A stretch of 64,000 nt of DNA from Kaistella chaponensis (GTDB lineage: Bacteria > Bacteroidota > Bacteroidia > Flavobacteriales > Weeksellaceae): assembly GCF_900156725.1 (NCBI RefSeq), contig NZ_FTOI01000007.1, positions 62,001-126,000 of the forward strand. The letters run 5' to 3'. Under the pieces are notes generated by a model, which did not search any database, was not told where the DNA came from, and saw only the letters and a program-made list of their open reading frames with translations. The position numbers were made by a program, and so were the translations under genes. Below, in pieces: positions 43,186 to 52,405 of this stretch (its first letter is position 1; each line of letters opens with the position of its first letter).

Positions 43186-45579
43186 ATGAAACGAAGAATT
43201 AAACACGTAACGGTTCTCGGTTCAGGAATTATGGGTTCCGGTATCGCAGCACATTTCGCCAATATCGGCGTGCAAGTGCTTTTATTAGATATCGTACCTT
43301 TTGAACTGACGGAAGCTGAACAGAAAAAAGGGCTAACCAAAGAAGACAAAGCGGTAAGAAATAGAATTGCAACGGAAAATTTTGTGAAACTACAAAAATC
43401 AAGTCCAGCGCTTTTATATTCACCTAAATTTGCGGAGAGAATTACCGTAGGAAATTTCGATGATGATTTAGAAAAGATCAAAAAAACCGACTGGATTATT
43501 GAAGTTGTAGTAGAAAGACTCGACATTAAAAAATCGGTTTACGAAAAAATTGAACAGCACAGAAAACCAGGAACTTTGGTTTCTTCCAACACTTCCGGGA
43601 TTCCAATTCATTTCTTAATCGAAGGACGAAGCGATGATTTCAAAAAATATTTCGCAGGAACGCATTTCTTTAATCCGGTAAGATATTTACCGCTTTTAGA
43701 AATTATTCCAACCCCGGAAACTGATCCGGAGATCATCAAATTCTACATGGAATATGGAGCTAAATTCTTGGGAAAAGCAACCGTAGAAGCGAAAGATACT
43801 CCTGCATTTATCGCCAACAGAATTGGGGTGTTCTCTATGATGAACTTGCTTCATGAAGTTCAAAATTTAGGATTAAATGTTTCCGACATTGATAAACTAA
43901 CTGGACCTGTAATCGGCCGACCGAAATCTGCAACGTTCAGAACTGCGGATGTTGTTGGTCTAGATACTTTGGTCATGGTAGCAAACGGAGTTCGCGACAG
44001 TAAAGCTGAAGCAAACGATTTTAATGATGTTTTTGCACTTCCGAAATACATCCAAACCATGATCGACAACAAATGGTTGGGTTCAAAAACGGAACAAGGA
44101 TTTTATAAGAAAGTAAAAAATGCTGAAGGTAAATCCGAAATTCACGGATTAAATCTGGACACTTTAGAATACGAACTTCAAGGTAAATCAGACTTCCCTA
44201 CTTTAGAATTAACAAAAAGTATCGATAAACCAATCGACCGTTTCAAGGTTTTGGTGAGTGGAAAAGACAAAGCCGGAGAATTGTATAGAAAATCGTTAGG
44301 CGCTTTGTTCGCTTACGTTTCTCATAAAGTTCCAGAAATTTCGGATGAAGTTTACAAGATCGACGACGCCATGCGTGCAGGTTTCGGTTGGGAAAACGGA
44401 CCCTTCGAAATTTGGGACGCCGTTGGTGTTCAGAAAGGAATCGAACTTGCAAAAGAAGCGGGTTACGAAGTTTCCGACTGGGTGAAAACCGTAGCTTCTT
44501 TCTATAAAGTAAACGACGAAGGTCAAACCATATACTTCGACAAAAACTCTGGAAACTACAACAGTATTCCAGGTCAGGAATCTTTTATCATCCTTGATAA
44601 TATCAGAAAAAACAAAACCCTTTGGAGCAATTCAGGTTCTGCAATTCAGGATTTGGGTGATGGAATTATCAATTTTGAAATCCGTTCTAAAATGAACTCT
44701 TTGGGTGGTGAAGTTTTAGATGGTTTGAACAGAGCCATCGACTTAGCTGAAAAAGATTATGAAGGTTTGGTCATCGGAAATCAGGGTGCTAATTTCTCTG
44801 TCGGAGCCAATTTAGCGATGATTTTAATGATGGCGATCGATCAGGATTGGGATGATTTGAATATGGCAATCGCCTATTTCCAAAAATCCATGATGCGCGT
44901 TCGTTATTCTTCAATTCCTGTCGTAGTTGCTCCTCACGGAATGACTCTTGGTGGTGGTTGCGAAATGACCATGCACGCCGATCGCGTTGTTGCAGCTGCA
45001 GAAACCTATATCGGATTGGTAGAAACCGGAGTCGGCGTAATTCCTGGCGGTGGTGGAACAAAAGAAATGGCATTGAGAGTTTCCCGTGAATTCCATTCTG
45101 ATGATGTGAAGAACAACAGACTTCGAGATATGTTCATGAACATCGCGATGGGTAAAGTGGCGACTTCTGCTTACGAAGCTTACGATATGGGAATTTTAGA
45201 AAATCATAAAGACATCGTGGTGGTCAATAAAAACCGTCAGATCAAGACTGCTAAAATGATGGCTTTAAGTTTAGCCGAACACGGTTACACGCAACCCATC
45301 GAACAAAAAGTAAAAGTTTTAGGTCGCGATGCACTCGGAATGTTCTTGGTTGGAACCGATCAAATGCTTACCGGAAAATACATCTCTGAGCACGACAAAT
45401 TGATCGCAGACAAGTTAGCCAACGTTCTAGTGGGAGGAAATCTTTCCGAACCAACTGTTGTTACGGAGCAATATCTATTGAATCTCGAAAGAGAAACGTT
45501 CTTACAGCTTTGTGGGGAAAGAAAAACATTGGAAAGAATTCAGTTTATGTTAACGAAAGGAAAACCATTGAGAAACTAA
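43186..45579 (+). CDS. fadN: 3-hydroxyacyl-CoA dehydrogenase/enoyl-CoA hydratase (FadN-like)
   Basis: 797 aa. Dehydrogenase first: Rossmann motif VLGSGIMGSGIAAHFANIG, GTHFFNPVRYLPLLEIIP (catalytic His) and a duplicated C-terminal helical domain to about 460. Then the enoyl-CoA hydratase (crotonase) domain, about 480-700, with VIGNQGANFSVGANL and VETGVGVIPGGGGTKEMALR. This order is that of Bacillus FadN, the reverse of E. coli FadB. It performs the second and third steps of beta-oxidation. The operon order fadN-fadA-fadE is as in Bacillus subtilis. Confidence 0.92.
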   Translation: MKRRIKHVTVLGSGIMGSGIAAHFANIGVQVLLLDIVPFELTEAEQKKGLTKEDKAVRNRIATENFVKLQKSSPALLYSPKFAERITVGNFDDDLEKIKKTDWIIEVVVERLDIKKSVYEKIEQHRKPGTLVSSNTSGIPIHFLIEGRSDDFKKYFAGTHFFNPVRYLPLLEIIPTPETDPEIIKFYMEYGAKFLGKATVEAKDTPAFIANRIGVFSMMNLLHEVQNLGLNVSDIDKLTGPVIGRPKSATFRTADVVGLDTLVMVANGVRDSKAEANDFNDVFALPKYIQTMIDNKWLGSKTEQGFYKKVKNAEGKSEIHGLNLDTLEYELQGKSDFPTLELTKSIDKPIDRFKVLVSGKDKAGELYRKSLGALFAYVSHKVPEISDEVYKIDDAMRAGFGWENGPFEIWDAVGVQKGIELAKEAGYEVSDWVKTVASFYKVNDEGQTIYFDKNSGNYNSIPGQESFIILDNIRKNKTLWSNSGSAIQDLGDGIINFEIRSKMNSLGGEVLDGLNRAIDLAEKDYEGLVIGNQGANFSVGANLAMILMMAIDQDWDDLNMAIAYFQKSMMRVRYSSIPVVVAPHGMTLGGGCEMTMHADRVVAAAETYIGLVETGVGVIPGGGGTKEMALRVSREFHSDDVKNNRLRDMFMNIAMGKVATSAYEAYDMGILENHKDIVVVNKNRQIKTAKMMALSLAEHGYTQPIEQKVKVLGRDALGMFLVGTDQMLTGKYISEHDKLIADKLANVLVGGNLSEPTVVTEQYLLNLERETFLQLCGERKTLERIQFMLTKGKPLRN

Positions 45580-45618
45580 TTTTCAATTGTGCAGCCACAA
45601 AGTGGCGAAATCAATAGC

Positions 45619-45637
45619 ATTGGGTGAAGCCCAATGA
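45619..45637. repeat. Hairpin in the fadN-fadA spacer
   Basis: CATTGGG/CCCAATG stem with a 5-nt loop inside a 116-nt spacer that also contains paired GCAGCCACAAAGTGGCGAAATC and GCTGCGAAGTAGCGAAATC-like units. It is a flavobacterial spacer repeat, not a strong terminator, because the operon continues. Confidence 0.5.
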
Positions 45638-45695
45638 AATTAGAAGGTTTTTTTGAAGCTGCGAAGTAGCGAAATCAAATTTAAAAAATTAAAAA

Positions 45696-46880
45696 ATGTC
45701 AAAACAAGCATATATAATCAATGGTTTCAGAACTGCCGTTGGTAAAGCGCCAAAAGGAAGTTTAAGATTTACCAGACCCGACGTCATGGCAGCAACCGTT
45801 ATTGAAAAATTAATGGAAGCCGTTCCACAACTCGACAAAAACAGAATCGACGATTTAATCGTTGGAAACGCAATGCCGGAAGCTGAACAAGGGCTAAACG
45901 TAGCGCGTCTCATTTCATTAATGGGATTAAACACCGATCAAGTTCCCGGAGTAACCGTGAACAGATATTGTGCTTCTGGATCTGAAGCGATCGCAATTGC
46001 TTCTGCGAAAATTCAAGCAGGAATGGCTGATTGTATCATCGCGGGTGGAACAGAATCCATGTCTTACATTCCGATGGGTGGTTACAAACCAGTACCGGAA
46101 AGCGACATGGCAAAATCCAATCCCGATTATTATTGGGGAATGGGTTACACTGCAGAAGAGGTAGCAAATCAGTTTAAAATCTCCCGAGAAGAACAAGATC
46201 AGTTTGCTTTTGAATCTCACCAAAAAGCTTTGAAAGCCAACGAATCCGGACGATTCAAAGATCAAATCGTTTCTATTCCAGTAGAATACAATTATCTGGA
46301 TGAAAACCAAAAAATGCAGACCAAGAAATACGACTTTGCAATGGATGAAGGTCCACGAAAAGACACGAGTTTGGAAGGTCTAGGAAAATTACGTCCGGTC
46401 TTTGCAAACGGAGGATCGGTAACCGCAGGAAACTCTTCTCAAATGAGTGATGGTGCTGCTTTCGTGATTGTAATGAGCGAAGAAATGGTAAAAGAATTAG
46501 GCCTTGAACCAGAAGCAAGATTGGCAGCGTACGCCGCCGCAGGTTTAGAGCCAAGAATCATGGGAATGGGACCTTTGTACGCTATTCCAAAAGCTTTAAA
46601 GCAAGCAGGTTTAGAATTAAAAGACATCGACCTCATCGAATTGAACGAGGCTTTTGCTTCTCAATCCGTGGCTTTGAAAAAAGAACTTAATCTAAATCCA
46701 GATATCTTAAACGTCAACGGAGGCGCCATCGCACTCGGACATCCACTCGGTTGTACCGGAACCAAATTAACCGTTCAACTTCTCGACGAAATGCGCAAAC
46801 GCGGAAACATGAAATACGGAATGGTTTCCATGTGTGTAGGAACAGGACAAGGTGCAGCGAGTATTTTCGAGCTTCTTTAA
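45696..46880 (+). CDS. fadA: Acetyl-CoA acyltransferase (3-ketoacyl-CoA thiolase)
   Basis: 394 aa. Nucleophilic Cys in VNRYCASGSEAI (about 91), NEAFASQSVAL, His in GGAIALGHPLGCTG (about 350), and the second Cys in MVSMCVGTGQGAAS (about 381). FadA-type (degradative) thiolase that cleaves 3-ketoacyl-CoA in the last step of beta-oxidation. It lies in the marR-fadN-fadA-fadE operon, with a four-helix-bundle gene inserted after it. Confidence 0.93.
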   Translation: MSKQAYIINGFRTAVGKAPKGSLRFTRPDVMAATVIEKLMEAVPQLDKNRIDDLIVGNAMPEAEQGLNVARLISLMGLNTDQVPGVTVNRYCASGSEAIAIASAKIQAGMADCIIAGGTESMSYIPMGGYKPVPESDMAKSNPDYYWGMGYTAEEVANQFKISREEQDQFAFESHQKALKANESGRFKDQIVSIPVEYNYLDENQKMQTKKYDFAMDEGPRKDTSLEGLGKLRPVFANGGSVTAGNSSQMSDGAAFVIVMSEEMVKELGLEPEARLAAYAAAGLEPRIMGMGPLYAIPKALKQAGLELKDIDLIELNEAFASQSVALKKELNLNPDILNVNGGAIALGHPLGCTGTKLTVQLLDEMRKRGNMKYGMVSMCVGTGQGAASIFELL

Positions 46881-46881
46881 A

Positions 46882-46911
46882 AATTTTAGATTTTAAATTA
46901 TAAATTTTAGA
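46882..46911 (+). repeat. 30-bp direct repeat, left copy, flanking a four-helix-bundle gene
   Basis: AATTTTAGATTTTAAATTAT followed by AAATTTTAGA, identical to 47292-47321. A related inverted form lies at 47405-47436, just before fadE. Confidence 0.85.
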
Positions 46912-46915
46912 GGAG

Positions 46916-47272
46916 ATGAGTTACAAAGAAGATAATTTAATTCAGATAAAAACATTCGATTTTGCATTGAGTATTATTAAATTTTACATGGAATGCAAAT
47001 CTCAGAATGAGTATATCTTGTCTAAACAAATTCTTCGAAGTGGTACATCAATCGGAGCCAATGTAGAAGAAGGGATTGCAGCTCAGTCTAAAAAAGATTT
47101 TATCTCCAAGCTATCTATTGCAAATAAAGAAGCAAGAGAAACAAAATATTGGTTGCGATTATATCATTCTTCAAATTTGGTCCAAATTGACGTCGAACCT
47201 TATTTGAAAGAGATTGAAAGCATCATCAATATCTTAACTAAAATCATCAAAACATCATCTCAAAATTTATAA
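46916..47272 (+). CDS. Four-helix-bundle protein (23S rRNA intervening-sequence protein family)
   Basis: 118 aa. Family signatures: IKTFDFALSIIKFY, EYILSKQILRSGTSIGANVEEG (the most conserved segment), KKDFISKLSIANKEARETKYWLRL, and LKEIESIINILTKII. Homologues occur in 23S rRNA intervening sequences and as the accessory Avd protein of diversity-generating retroelements; the solitary genes have unknown roles. Here it lies between fadA and fadE inside identical 30-bp repeats, so it looks like a repeat-borne passenger rather than part of beta-oxidation. Confidence 0.88.
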   Translation: MSYKEDNLIQIKTFDFALSIIKFYMECKSQNEYILSKQILRSGTSIGANVEEGIAAQSKKDFISKLSIANKEARETKYWLRLYHSSNLVQIDVEPYLKEIESIINILTKIIKTSSQNL

Positions 47273-47291
47273 AAGAATCTAAACGAACTAC

Positions 47292-47321
47292 AATTTTAGA
47301 TTTTAAATTATAAATTTTAGA
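47292..47321 (+). repeat. 30-bp direct repeat, right copy
   Basis: Same 30 bp as 46882-46911, 20 nt after the four-helix-bundle stop codon. Similar AT-rich units continue to 47436. Confidence 0.85.
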
Positions 47322-47442
47322 TGGAAAACAATTTAATTGACATGTTTTGTAATTAATGAAATGGAAACTTTTAATAAACATCTAAAATTTATGAACGCGA
47401 ATCTAATTTAAAATCTATAATCTATAATTTAAAATTACAATA

Positions 47443-49221
47443 ATGAGCAATACACTAAAAGGCGGCGAATTCATCATCAAAGATATTCCTGCAGCAGAAC
47501 TTTTCAGTTTAGAAGAATTGAACGAGGAGCAAAAAATGCTTCGCGAATCTTTAACGGAATTTATCGACAGAGACGTCATTCCACAAAGAGAGCGTTTCGA
47601 AAACAAAGATTACGCGTTGACAGAAGAAACCATGCGTAAACTTGGAGAACTCGGAGCTTTAGGAATCGCGGTTCCTGAATCGTACGGCGGACTCGGAATG
47701 GGGTTTGTGAGCACCATGTTAACTTGCGACGTTGTTTCCGGAGCCAATGGTTCTTTGGCAACCGCTTACGGCGCACACACGGGAATTGGAACACTTCCGA
47801 TCCTGCTTTATGGAACCGAAGAACAAAAACTAAAATACCTTCCCGCTTTAGCAACAGGTGAAAAATTCGGAGCCTATTGTTTGACAGAACCGGATGCAGG
47901 TTCTGATGCAAACTCCGGAAAAACCAGAGCAGTATTGTCGGAAGACGGAAAACATTACATCATCAACGGACAGAAAATGTGGATCTCCAATGCGGGATTT
48001 GCAGATACTTTCACCTTGTTTGCAAGAATTGGAGACGATAAAAACATCACCGGTTTCGTGATCAACCGTTCTGAACTGGAAGATCCAAACAGCATGACTT
48101 TTGGGGAAGAAGAACACAAATTGGGGATCCGATCCTCTTCTACGCGTCAGGTTTTCTTCAATGATATGAAGATTCCGGTAGAAAATCTTTTAGGCGAAAG
48201 AAACAACGGTTTCAAGATCGCTTTGAATGCTTTAAATGCAGGCCGAATTAAATTAGCTGCGGCAAACATCGACGGACAAAGAAGAATCACAGGTTTAGCA
48301 ATCAATTATGCGAACGAAAGAAAACAGTTCGGCGTTTCTATTTCTACTTTCGGGGCGATCCGTAAGAAAATTGCAGAAATGACCACGGGTATTTTCGTTT
48401 CCGAAGCTGCAGCGTACAGAGCAGCGAAAAATGTAGAAGATCAGATTGAAGAATTTGTAGCAGCAGGATCCACGCACGAAGAAGCAGAGCTAAAAGCGTT
48501 GGAAGAATACGCGGTAGAATGTTCAATTCTAAAAGTATATGTTTCCGATCTTACGCAACATATTGCGGATGAAGGAATTCAGATCTATGGTGGAATGGGA
48601 TTCTCTGCAGATGCACCGATGGAAGCAGCTTGGAGAGACGCCCGAATCGGCAGAATCTACGAAGGAACCAACGAAATCAACCGTCTTCTTGCGGTAGGAA
48701 TGTTGATCAAAAAAACCATGAAAGGCGAATTGGATCTCTTGAAACCAGCGATGGCAATCGGGAAAGAATTGATGGGAATTCCGTCTTTCGAAGTTCCTGA
48801 TTTTTCAGCTTACATGTCTGAAGAAAAAGCCATCCTTCACAACCTGAAAAAAGTATTCTTAATGGTTGCCGGAGCCGCGCTTCAGAAATACATGATGGAG
48901 ATCGAAAAACAGCAGCACCTTTTGTTGAATGCTTCTGAAATTCTGAACCAAATCTACATGGCAGAATCTGCAGTTTTAAGAGCAGAAAAACATTTCTCTG
49001 CCGATTCAGTAGAAGCAGCAATGGCACAACTGAACCTTTACAAAGCCGTGGAAGCAATCACCACTGCCGCGAAAGAAGGAATTGTCTCTTTTGCAGAAGG
49101 CGACGAACAGCGCATGATGCTTTCAGGATTAAGAAGATTTACCAAATACACCAATATGCCAAATGTAGTAGCATTAACTGAAAAAGTTGCCGCTCATTTC
49201 GTGGAAAAAGGATCTTACTAG
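47443..49221 (+). CDS. fadE: Acyl-CoA dehydrogenase (FadE-like)
   Basis: 592 aa, the long VLCAD/Bacillus FadE size rather than the 380-aa short form. N-terminal helical domain (1-150), flavin contact AYCLTEPDAGSDANSG, middle beta domain, and the C-terminal domain with YGGMGFSADAPMEAAWRD and the catalytic Glu region RIGRIYEGTNEINR. A roughly 170-residue extra helical tail follows. It performs the first step of beta-oxidation, passing electrons to EtfAB. Last gene of the fad operon, followed by a terminator. Confidence 0.93.
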   Translation: MSNTLKGGEFIIKDIPAAELFSLEELNEEQKMLRESLTEFIDRDVIPQRERFENKDYALTEETMRKLGELGALGIAVPESYGGLGMGFVSTMLTCDVVSGANGSLATAYGAHTGIGTLPILLYGTEEQKLKYLPALATGEKFGAYCLTEPDAGSDANSGKTRAVLSEDGKHYIINGQKMWISNAGFADTFTLFARIGDDKNITGFVINRSELEDPNSMTFGEEEHKLGIRSSSTRQVFFNDMKIPVENLLGERNNGFKIALNALNAGRIKLAAANIDGQRRITGLAINYANERKQFGVSISTFGAIRKKIAEMTTGIFVSEAAAYRAAKNVEDQIEEFVAAGSTHEEAELKALEEYAVECSILKVYVSDLTQHIADEGIQIYGGMGFSADAPMEAAWRDARIGRIYEGTNEINRLLAVGMLIKKTMKGELDLLKPAMAIGKELMGIPSFEVPDFSAYMSEEKAILHNLKKVFLMVAGAALQKYMMEIEKQQHLLLNASEILNQIYMAESAVLRAEKHFSADSVEAAMAQLNLYKAVEAITTAAKEGIVSFAEGDEQRMMLSGLRRFTKYTNMPNVVALTEKVAAHFVEKGSY

Positions 49222-49242
49222 CAATAGTTTGACATGTGGTTG

Positions 49243-49275
49243 GAACGCTCTGAGAAATCGGGGCGTTCTTTTTTT
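49243..49275 (+). terminator. Terminator of the fad operon
   Basis: Stem GAACGCTC/GGGCGTTC followed by seven T residues, 22 nt after the fadE stop codon. Confidence 0.85.
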
Positions 49276-49586
49276 GTATAGGACCCAAAGTTGGAAACTT
49301 TGCTCAACAAAAAATCGGTCACCGTCATTGCTAGGAACGAAGCAATCCCTTAATTAAACAAAACACCTCAAGAATTTGGGGCGTTTTGTTTATTGACTCA
49401 AAGCCGGAGACTTTTCGTAGCGGGCTTAAAGTCGTAAATTGTACGCAATGCAGTAATATTAATGATTTATTAACAAAATGAAATTCCATTCCATATATTT
49501 TTTTTACATTTAGTCCAACTTTGTTTGAATATAAGAAAGCGGAAAAATACAAGACTTAATTACGTAAATGATTTGTTTGATATAAA
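49276..49586. repeat. Non-coding spacer with flavobacterial repeats and a second terminator
   Basis: The gap before the methylase gene holds a GTCATTGCTAGGAACGAAGC unit (49324-49343), of a type dispersed in many Bacteroidetes genomes, an AAAGTTGGAAACTTT palindrome (about 49288), and a strong hairpin AAACAAAACACC/GGCGTTTTGTTT at 49356-49392. No gene was seen. Confidence 0.55.
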
Positions 49587-52058
49587 ATGAAATACCAAAA
49601 AATAAGAGAAGAAGAACTAAAAAATAAAGTTGGGGCAGACTGGTTCAGCCAATTTGACACCACCGAAATCATTGGAAATATCGACTTTTCCGTTTTTCCG
49701 AGACAGGATAATTTGTTTGGTAGAACGGCGTTGCTTTGGGCAGAAGCAAAGACAGGGAATTACGATGTTCCTGCGATGTTTGTTCAATTAATACTCACCA
49801 TTGGCAAAGCCAGAACTTTTGACAAAACTTTACCCCCTGCTTTCTTAGGTGCATTTGATTTTAAGAAAATGGCTTTTATTCCTTACATAAGCATTCAGGA
49901 TATTTTTTATCTCAATGATTTCAACTGGAATGTTACGCCAAGTAATCATTCCACCAAAGAATTTAAATTGATTAAAGAAAGAATCGAAGCAATTCTTAAA
50001 CAAAAGAGCTACATTTTTGATTTCCAAAAAGATGAAAAAGAACTCGCGACTTTTATTAAAAACAATGTGGCAAAAGCTACTACGGCTAATAAAATAAAAA
50101 TTGATAAAAATAACTTCATTCCTATTTATCTCCGTTGGCTTGAAATAGTGAAACCAAATATCGATGTTAATTGGGACGACCTAAAAAAAGCAAATATTTA
50201 CGACAACGATTTTTATCTCGCTGATCTTTTTGTAGACGATAGAGATACCCAAAACATTGATGATGATCTCACCATAAGAGACAGTCTTTTTGTGGTCTTT
50301 CAAAACCAAGGTTATAAAATAGCAAAGGAAGATCTGAAGCAAATGTTTGATGCAACCATTAAATTTAAAAATACAGAAACCTATCTGCAATTTTGGAAAT
50401 TATACAAAAGACCACCAATAAAAGAATTCCAGGATTATATTATAGAACGCAGAGATTTGCTCGCTCCGCAGGATATTCGGGAAAGAAAAGGGGCATTCTT
50501 TACACCGCGTAAATGGGTAGAATTATCCCAGAAATATATTGCAGATTATTTAGGAGAAGACTGGCAAGACGAATATTACATTTGGGATTGTGCTGCAGGA
50601 ACAGGAAATCTCTTGGCAGGCCTAACGAATAAATATAATATTTATGCAAGTACGCTCGATCAGGCAGATGTAAATGTAATGCACGAACGGATAGAACACG
50701 GCGCAAATTTATTGGACAGCCATGTTTTTCAGTTCGATTTTTTAAATGACGATTTCACCAAACTCCCTCAAAGTTTACAGGACATTATTAATAACGAAGA
50801 GAAAAGAAAGAAGTTGGTCATTTATATTAATCCGCCTTATGCGGAAACAGGTAGCACTAAACATAAAGAATCAAAAAAGGGTGTTTCCAATGAGACGATG
50901 AGTCATAAAAAGTATTTTGCTAAAATGAGTACTTTCTCAAAGAGGGAACTTTACGTGCAATTTTTAATGAGAATATATGCCGACATTCCTACCAGCAAGA
51001 TTGTAAATTTTTCAAAGTTGAAAAATTTACAATCTTCTTACTTCTTAGAATTTCGCGAAGTATTCCAAGCTAAGCTTGAGAAACTTTTTTTAGTTCCAGC
51101 CGATACATTTGATAATGTAAAAGGAAAATTTCCAATCGGGTTTTTCATTTGGAACAGTGAAAAAAATCAAATATTTCAAGAAATAATTGCAGATGTTTTT
51201 GACTCAGAATCTAAATTCATCGGAAATAAAAAAATATTTAGTTACAATAACGAAAAATATTTAAATGACTGGTTACGTCCAAATTGGTCAAATATTAAAA
51301 AGGAAATAGGATTTTTATCTTGTAATAGCAATGATTTTCAAAATCAAAACGGGGTATTTATTGAAGTAGAAAAGAAAAACCAAACTTCAACATATTTTAA
51401 ACCAATTGGAGTTTCAAATTTAAAAGAATCAAGTATATATTTTGCTGTTCGTCATTGTATATCTGCCGATTGGCTAAATGATCGAGATCAATTTTTATTT
51501 CCGAACAATCGTTGGATGACTGATTTAGAATTTCAGAATAACTGTTTGGTATTTACACTTTTCAGGAATGATATCTCAGCAAAATCTGGAATAAACCACT
51601 GGATTCCCTTCACCGAACATGAAGTAAACGCCAAAGAAAAATTTGCCAGTAATTTCATGACCAATTTCATTAACGGGAAATTAAAAATAGAAGAGCCATC
51701 TGAAAACACATTATTCGAAAATGAAAACTCCGGTGGTATTTACGACAATCAACCAAGACAATTTTCAGCAGAAGCAACCGCAGTCTTTGATGCCGGAAGA
51801 GAATTATGGAAATATTATCACGCTCAAAAATTCCCCTCCTCCGGAGGGGTGTCCGAAGGACGGGGTGGTTATAATGTGAACGCTAGCTTGTACGATATCA
51901 GAGAATATTTCCAGGGCAGAAACGAAAAAGGCAGAATGAATTCCCGAAGTGAAGATGAAACGTACACTCAATTATTAGGTGATTTAAGATCAAATCTCAA
52001 AATACTTGCAGACGTCATAAAACCAAAGATATATGAATACGGGTTTTTAAAAGAATAA
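49587..52058 (+). CDS. Large DNA adenine methylase, possible type IIG restriction-modification protein
   Basis: 823 aa. SAM motif I WDCAAGTGNLLAGL (about 333) and catalytic NPPY motif YINPPYAETGS (about 415) mark an N6-adenine methylase of gamma type. Before it, residues 30-60 contain DNLFGRTALLWAEAKTGNYD, which could be a PD-(D/E)XK nuclease core (D..ExK). The region after 480 is probably for target recognition. If the nuclease call holds it is a fused restriction-methylation enzyme; otherwise it is an orphan methylase. No separate endonuclease or specificity gene is adjacent. Around residue 748 a palindromic repeat is inserted in frame (51833-51870). Confidence 0.72.
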   Translation: MKYQKIREEELKNKVGADWFSQFDTTEIIGNIDFSVFPRQDNLFGRTALLWAEAKTGNYDVPAMFVQLILTIGKARTFDKTLPPAFLGAFDFKKMAFIPYISIQDIFYLNDFNWNVTPSNHSTKEFKLIKERIEAILKQKSYIFDFQKDEKELATFIKNNVAKATTANKIKIDKNNFIPIYLRWLEIVKPNIDVNWDDLKKANIYDNDFYLADLFVDDRDTQNIDDDLTIRDSLFVVFQNQGYKIAKEDLKQMFDATIKFKNTETYLQFWKLYKRPPIKEFQDYIIERRDLLAPQDIRERKGAFFTPRKWVELSQKYIADYLGEDWQDEYYIWDCAAGTGNLLAGLTNKYNIYASTLDQADVNVMHERIEHGANLLDSHVFQFDFLNDDFTKLPQSLQDIINNEEKRKKLVIYINPPYAETGSTKHKESKKGVSNETMSHKKYFAKMSTFSKRELYVQFLMRIYADIPTSKIVNFSKLKNLQSSYFLEFREVFQAKLEKLFLVPADTFDNVKGKFPIGFFIWNSEKNQIFQEIIADVFDSESKFIGNKKIFSYNNEKYLNDWLRPNWSNIKKEIGFLSCNSNDFQNQNGVFIEVEKKNQTSTYFKPIGVSNLKESSIYFAVRHCISADWLNDRDQFLFPNNRWMTDLEFQNNCLVFTLFRNDISAKSGINHWIPFTEHEVNAKEKFASNFMTNFINGKLKIEEPSENTLFENENSGGIYDNQPRQFSAEATAVFDAGRELWKYYHAQKFPSSGGVSEGRGGYNVNASLYDIREYFQGRNEKGRMNSRSEDETYTQLLGDLRSNLKILADVIKPKIYEYGFLKE
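51833..51870 (+). repeat. Palindromic repeat within the methylase reading frame
   Basis: CCCCTCCTCCGGAGGGG (51833-51849) followed by TGTCCGAAGGACGGGGTGG. The GC content is far above the gene, it is palindromic, and it encodes SSGGVSEGRGG in frame. The motif is of a kind that I recognise as dispersed in Flavobacteriia. Confidence 0.65.
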
Positions 52059-52181
52059 TTTAACCTAGACAATGTTTTTATTATTTCCGCTGCTGGCAAA
52101 GTCTCCCGACTTCGAGCAACACCAATCTCCCTTTTGATAATACTTAAACTTCCAAAATCACAAATTTTCCGTCTTAAACCA

Positions 52182-52372
52182 GGTCATCCCAGTTCAGAAC
52201 CCCGTCATCCCGGTCCAGAACCCCGTCAGCTTCGTTCAGAACCCCGTCAGCTTCGTTCAGAACCGCGTCGTCCCGGTTCAGAACCGCTTCAGCTTCGTCC
52301 GGAACCCCGCCATCCCGGTTCAGAACCCCGTCGTCCCGGTTCACAACCGCGTCGGCTTCGTTCTGAACCGCG
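52182..52372. repeat. 21-bp tandem repeat, nine copies
   Basis: Nine consecutive 21-bp units of two alternating types, CATCCCGGTTCAGAACCCCGT and CAGCTTCGTTCAGAACCCCGT-like. The period is exact across 189 bp and GC-rich against an AT-rich background. One frame is open and would give heptapeptides (SEPRHPG/SEPRQLR), but it only has a TTG start and no clear signals, so I do not call it a gene. Confidence 0.9.
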
Positions 52373-52378
52373 ATTGCA

Positions 52379-52405
52379 TAAAAAATCCCTGCACGAAGCA
52401 GGGAT
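52379..52405 (-). terminator. Terminator of the hypothetical gene at 52.4-52.9 kb
   Basis: Stem ATCCCTGC/GCAGGGAT with an ACGAA loop; six T residues follow on the minus strand. Lies 22 nt after the minus-strand stop codon at 52428. Confidence 0.85.

Noticed and set aside
52182-52372. CRISPR array
   Set aside because: Units are contiguous, 21 bp long, with no unique spacers and no cas genes nearby.
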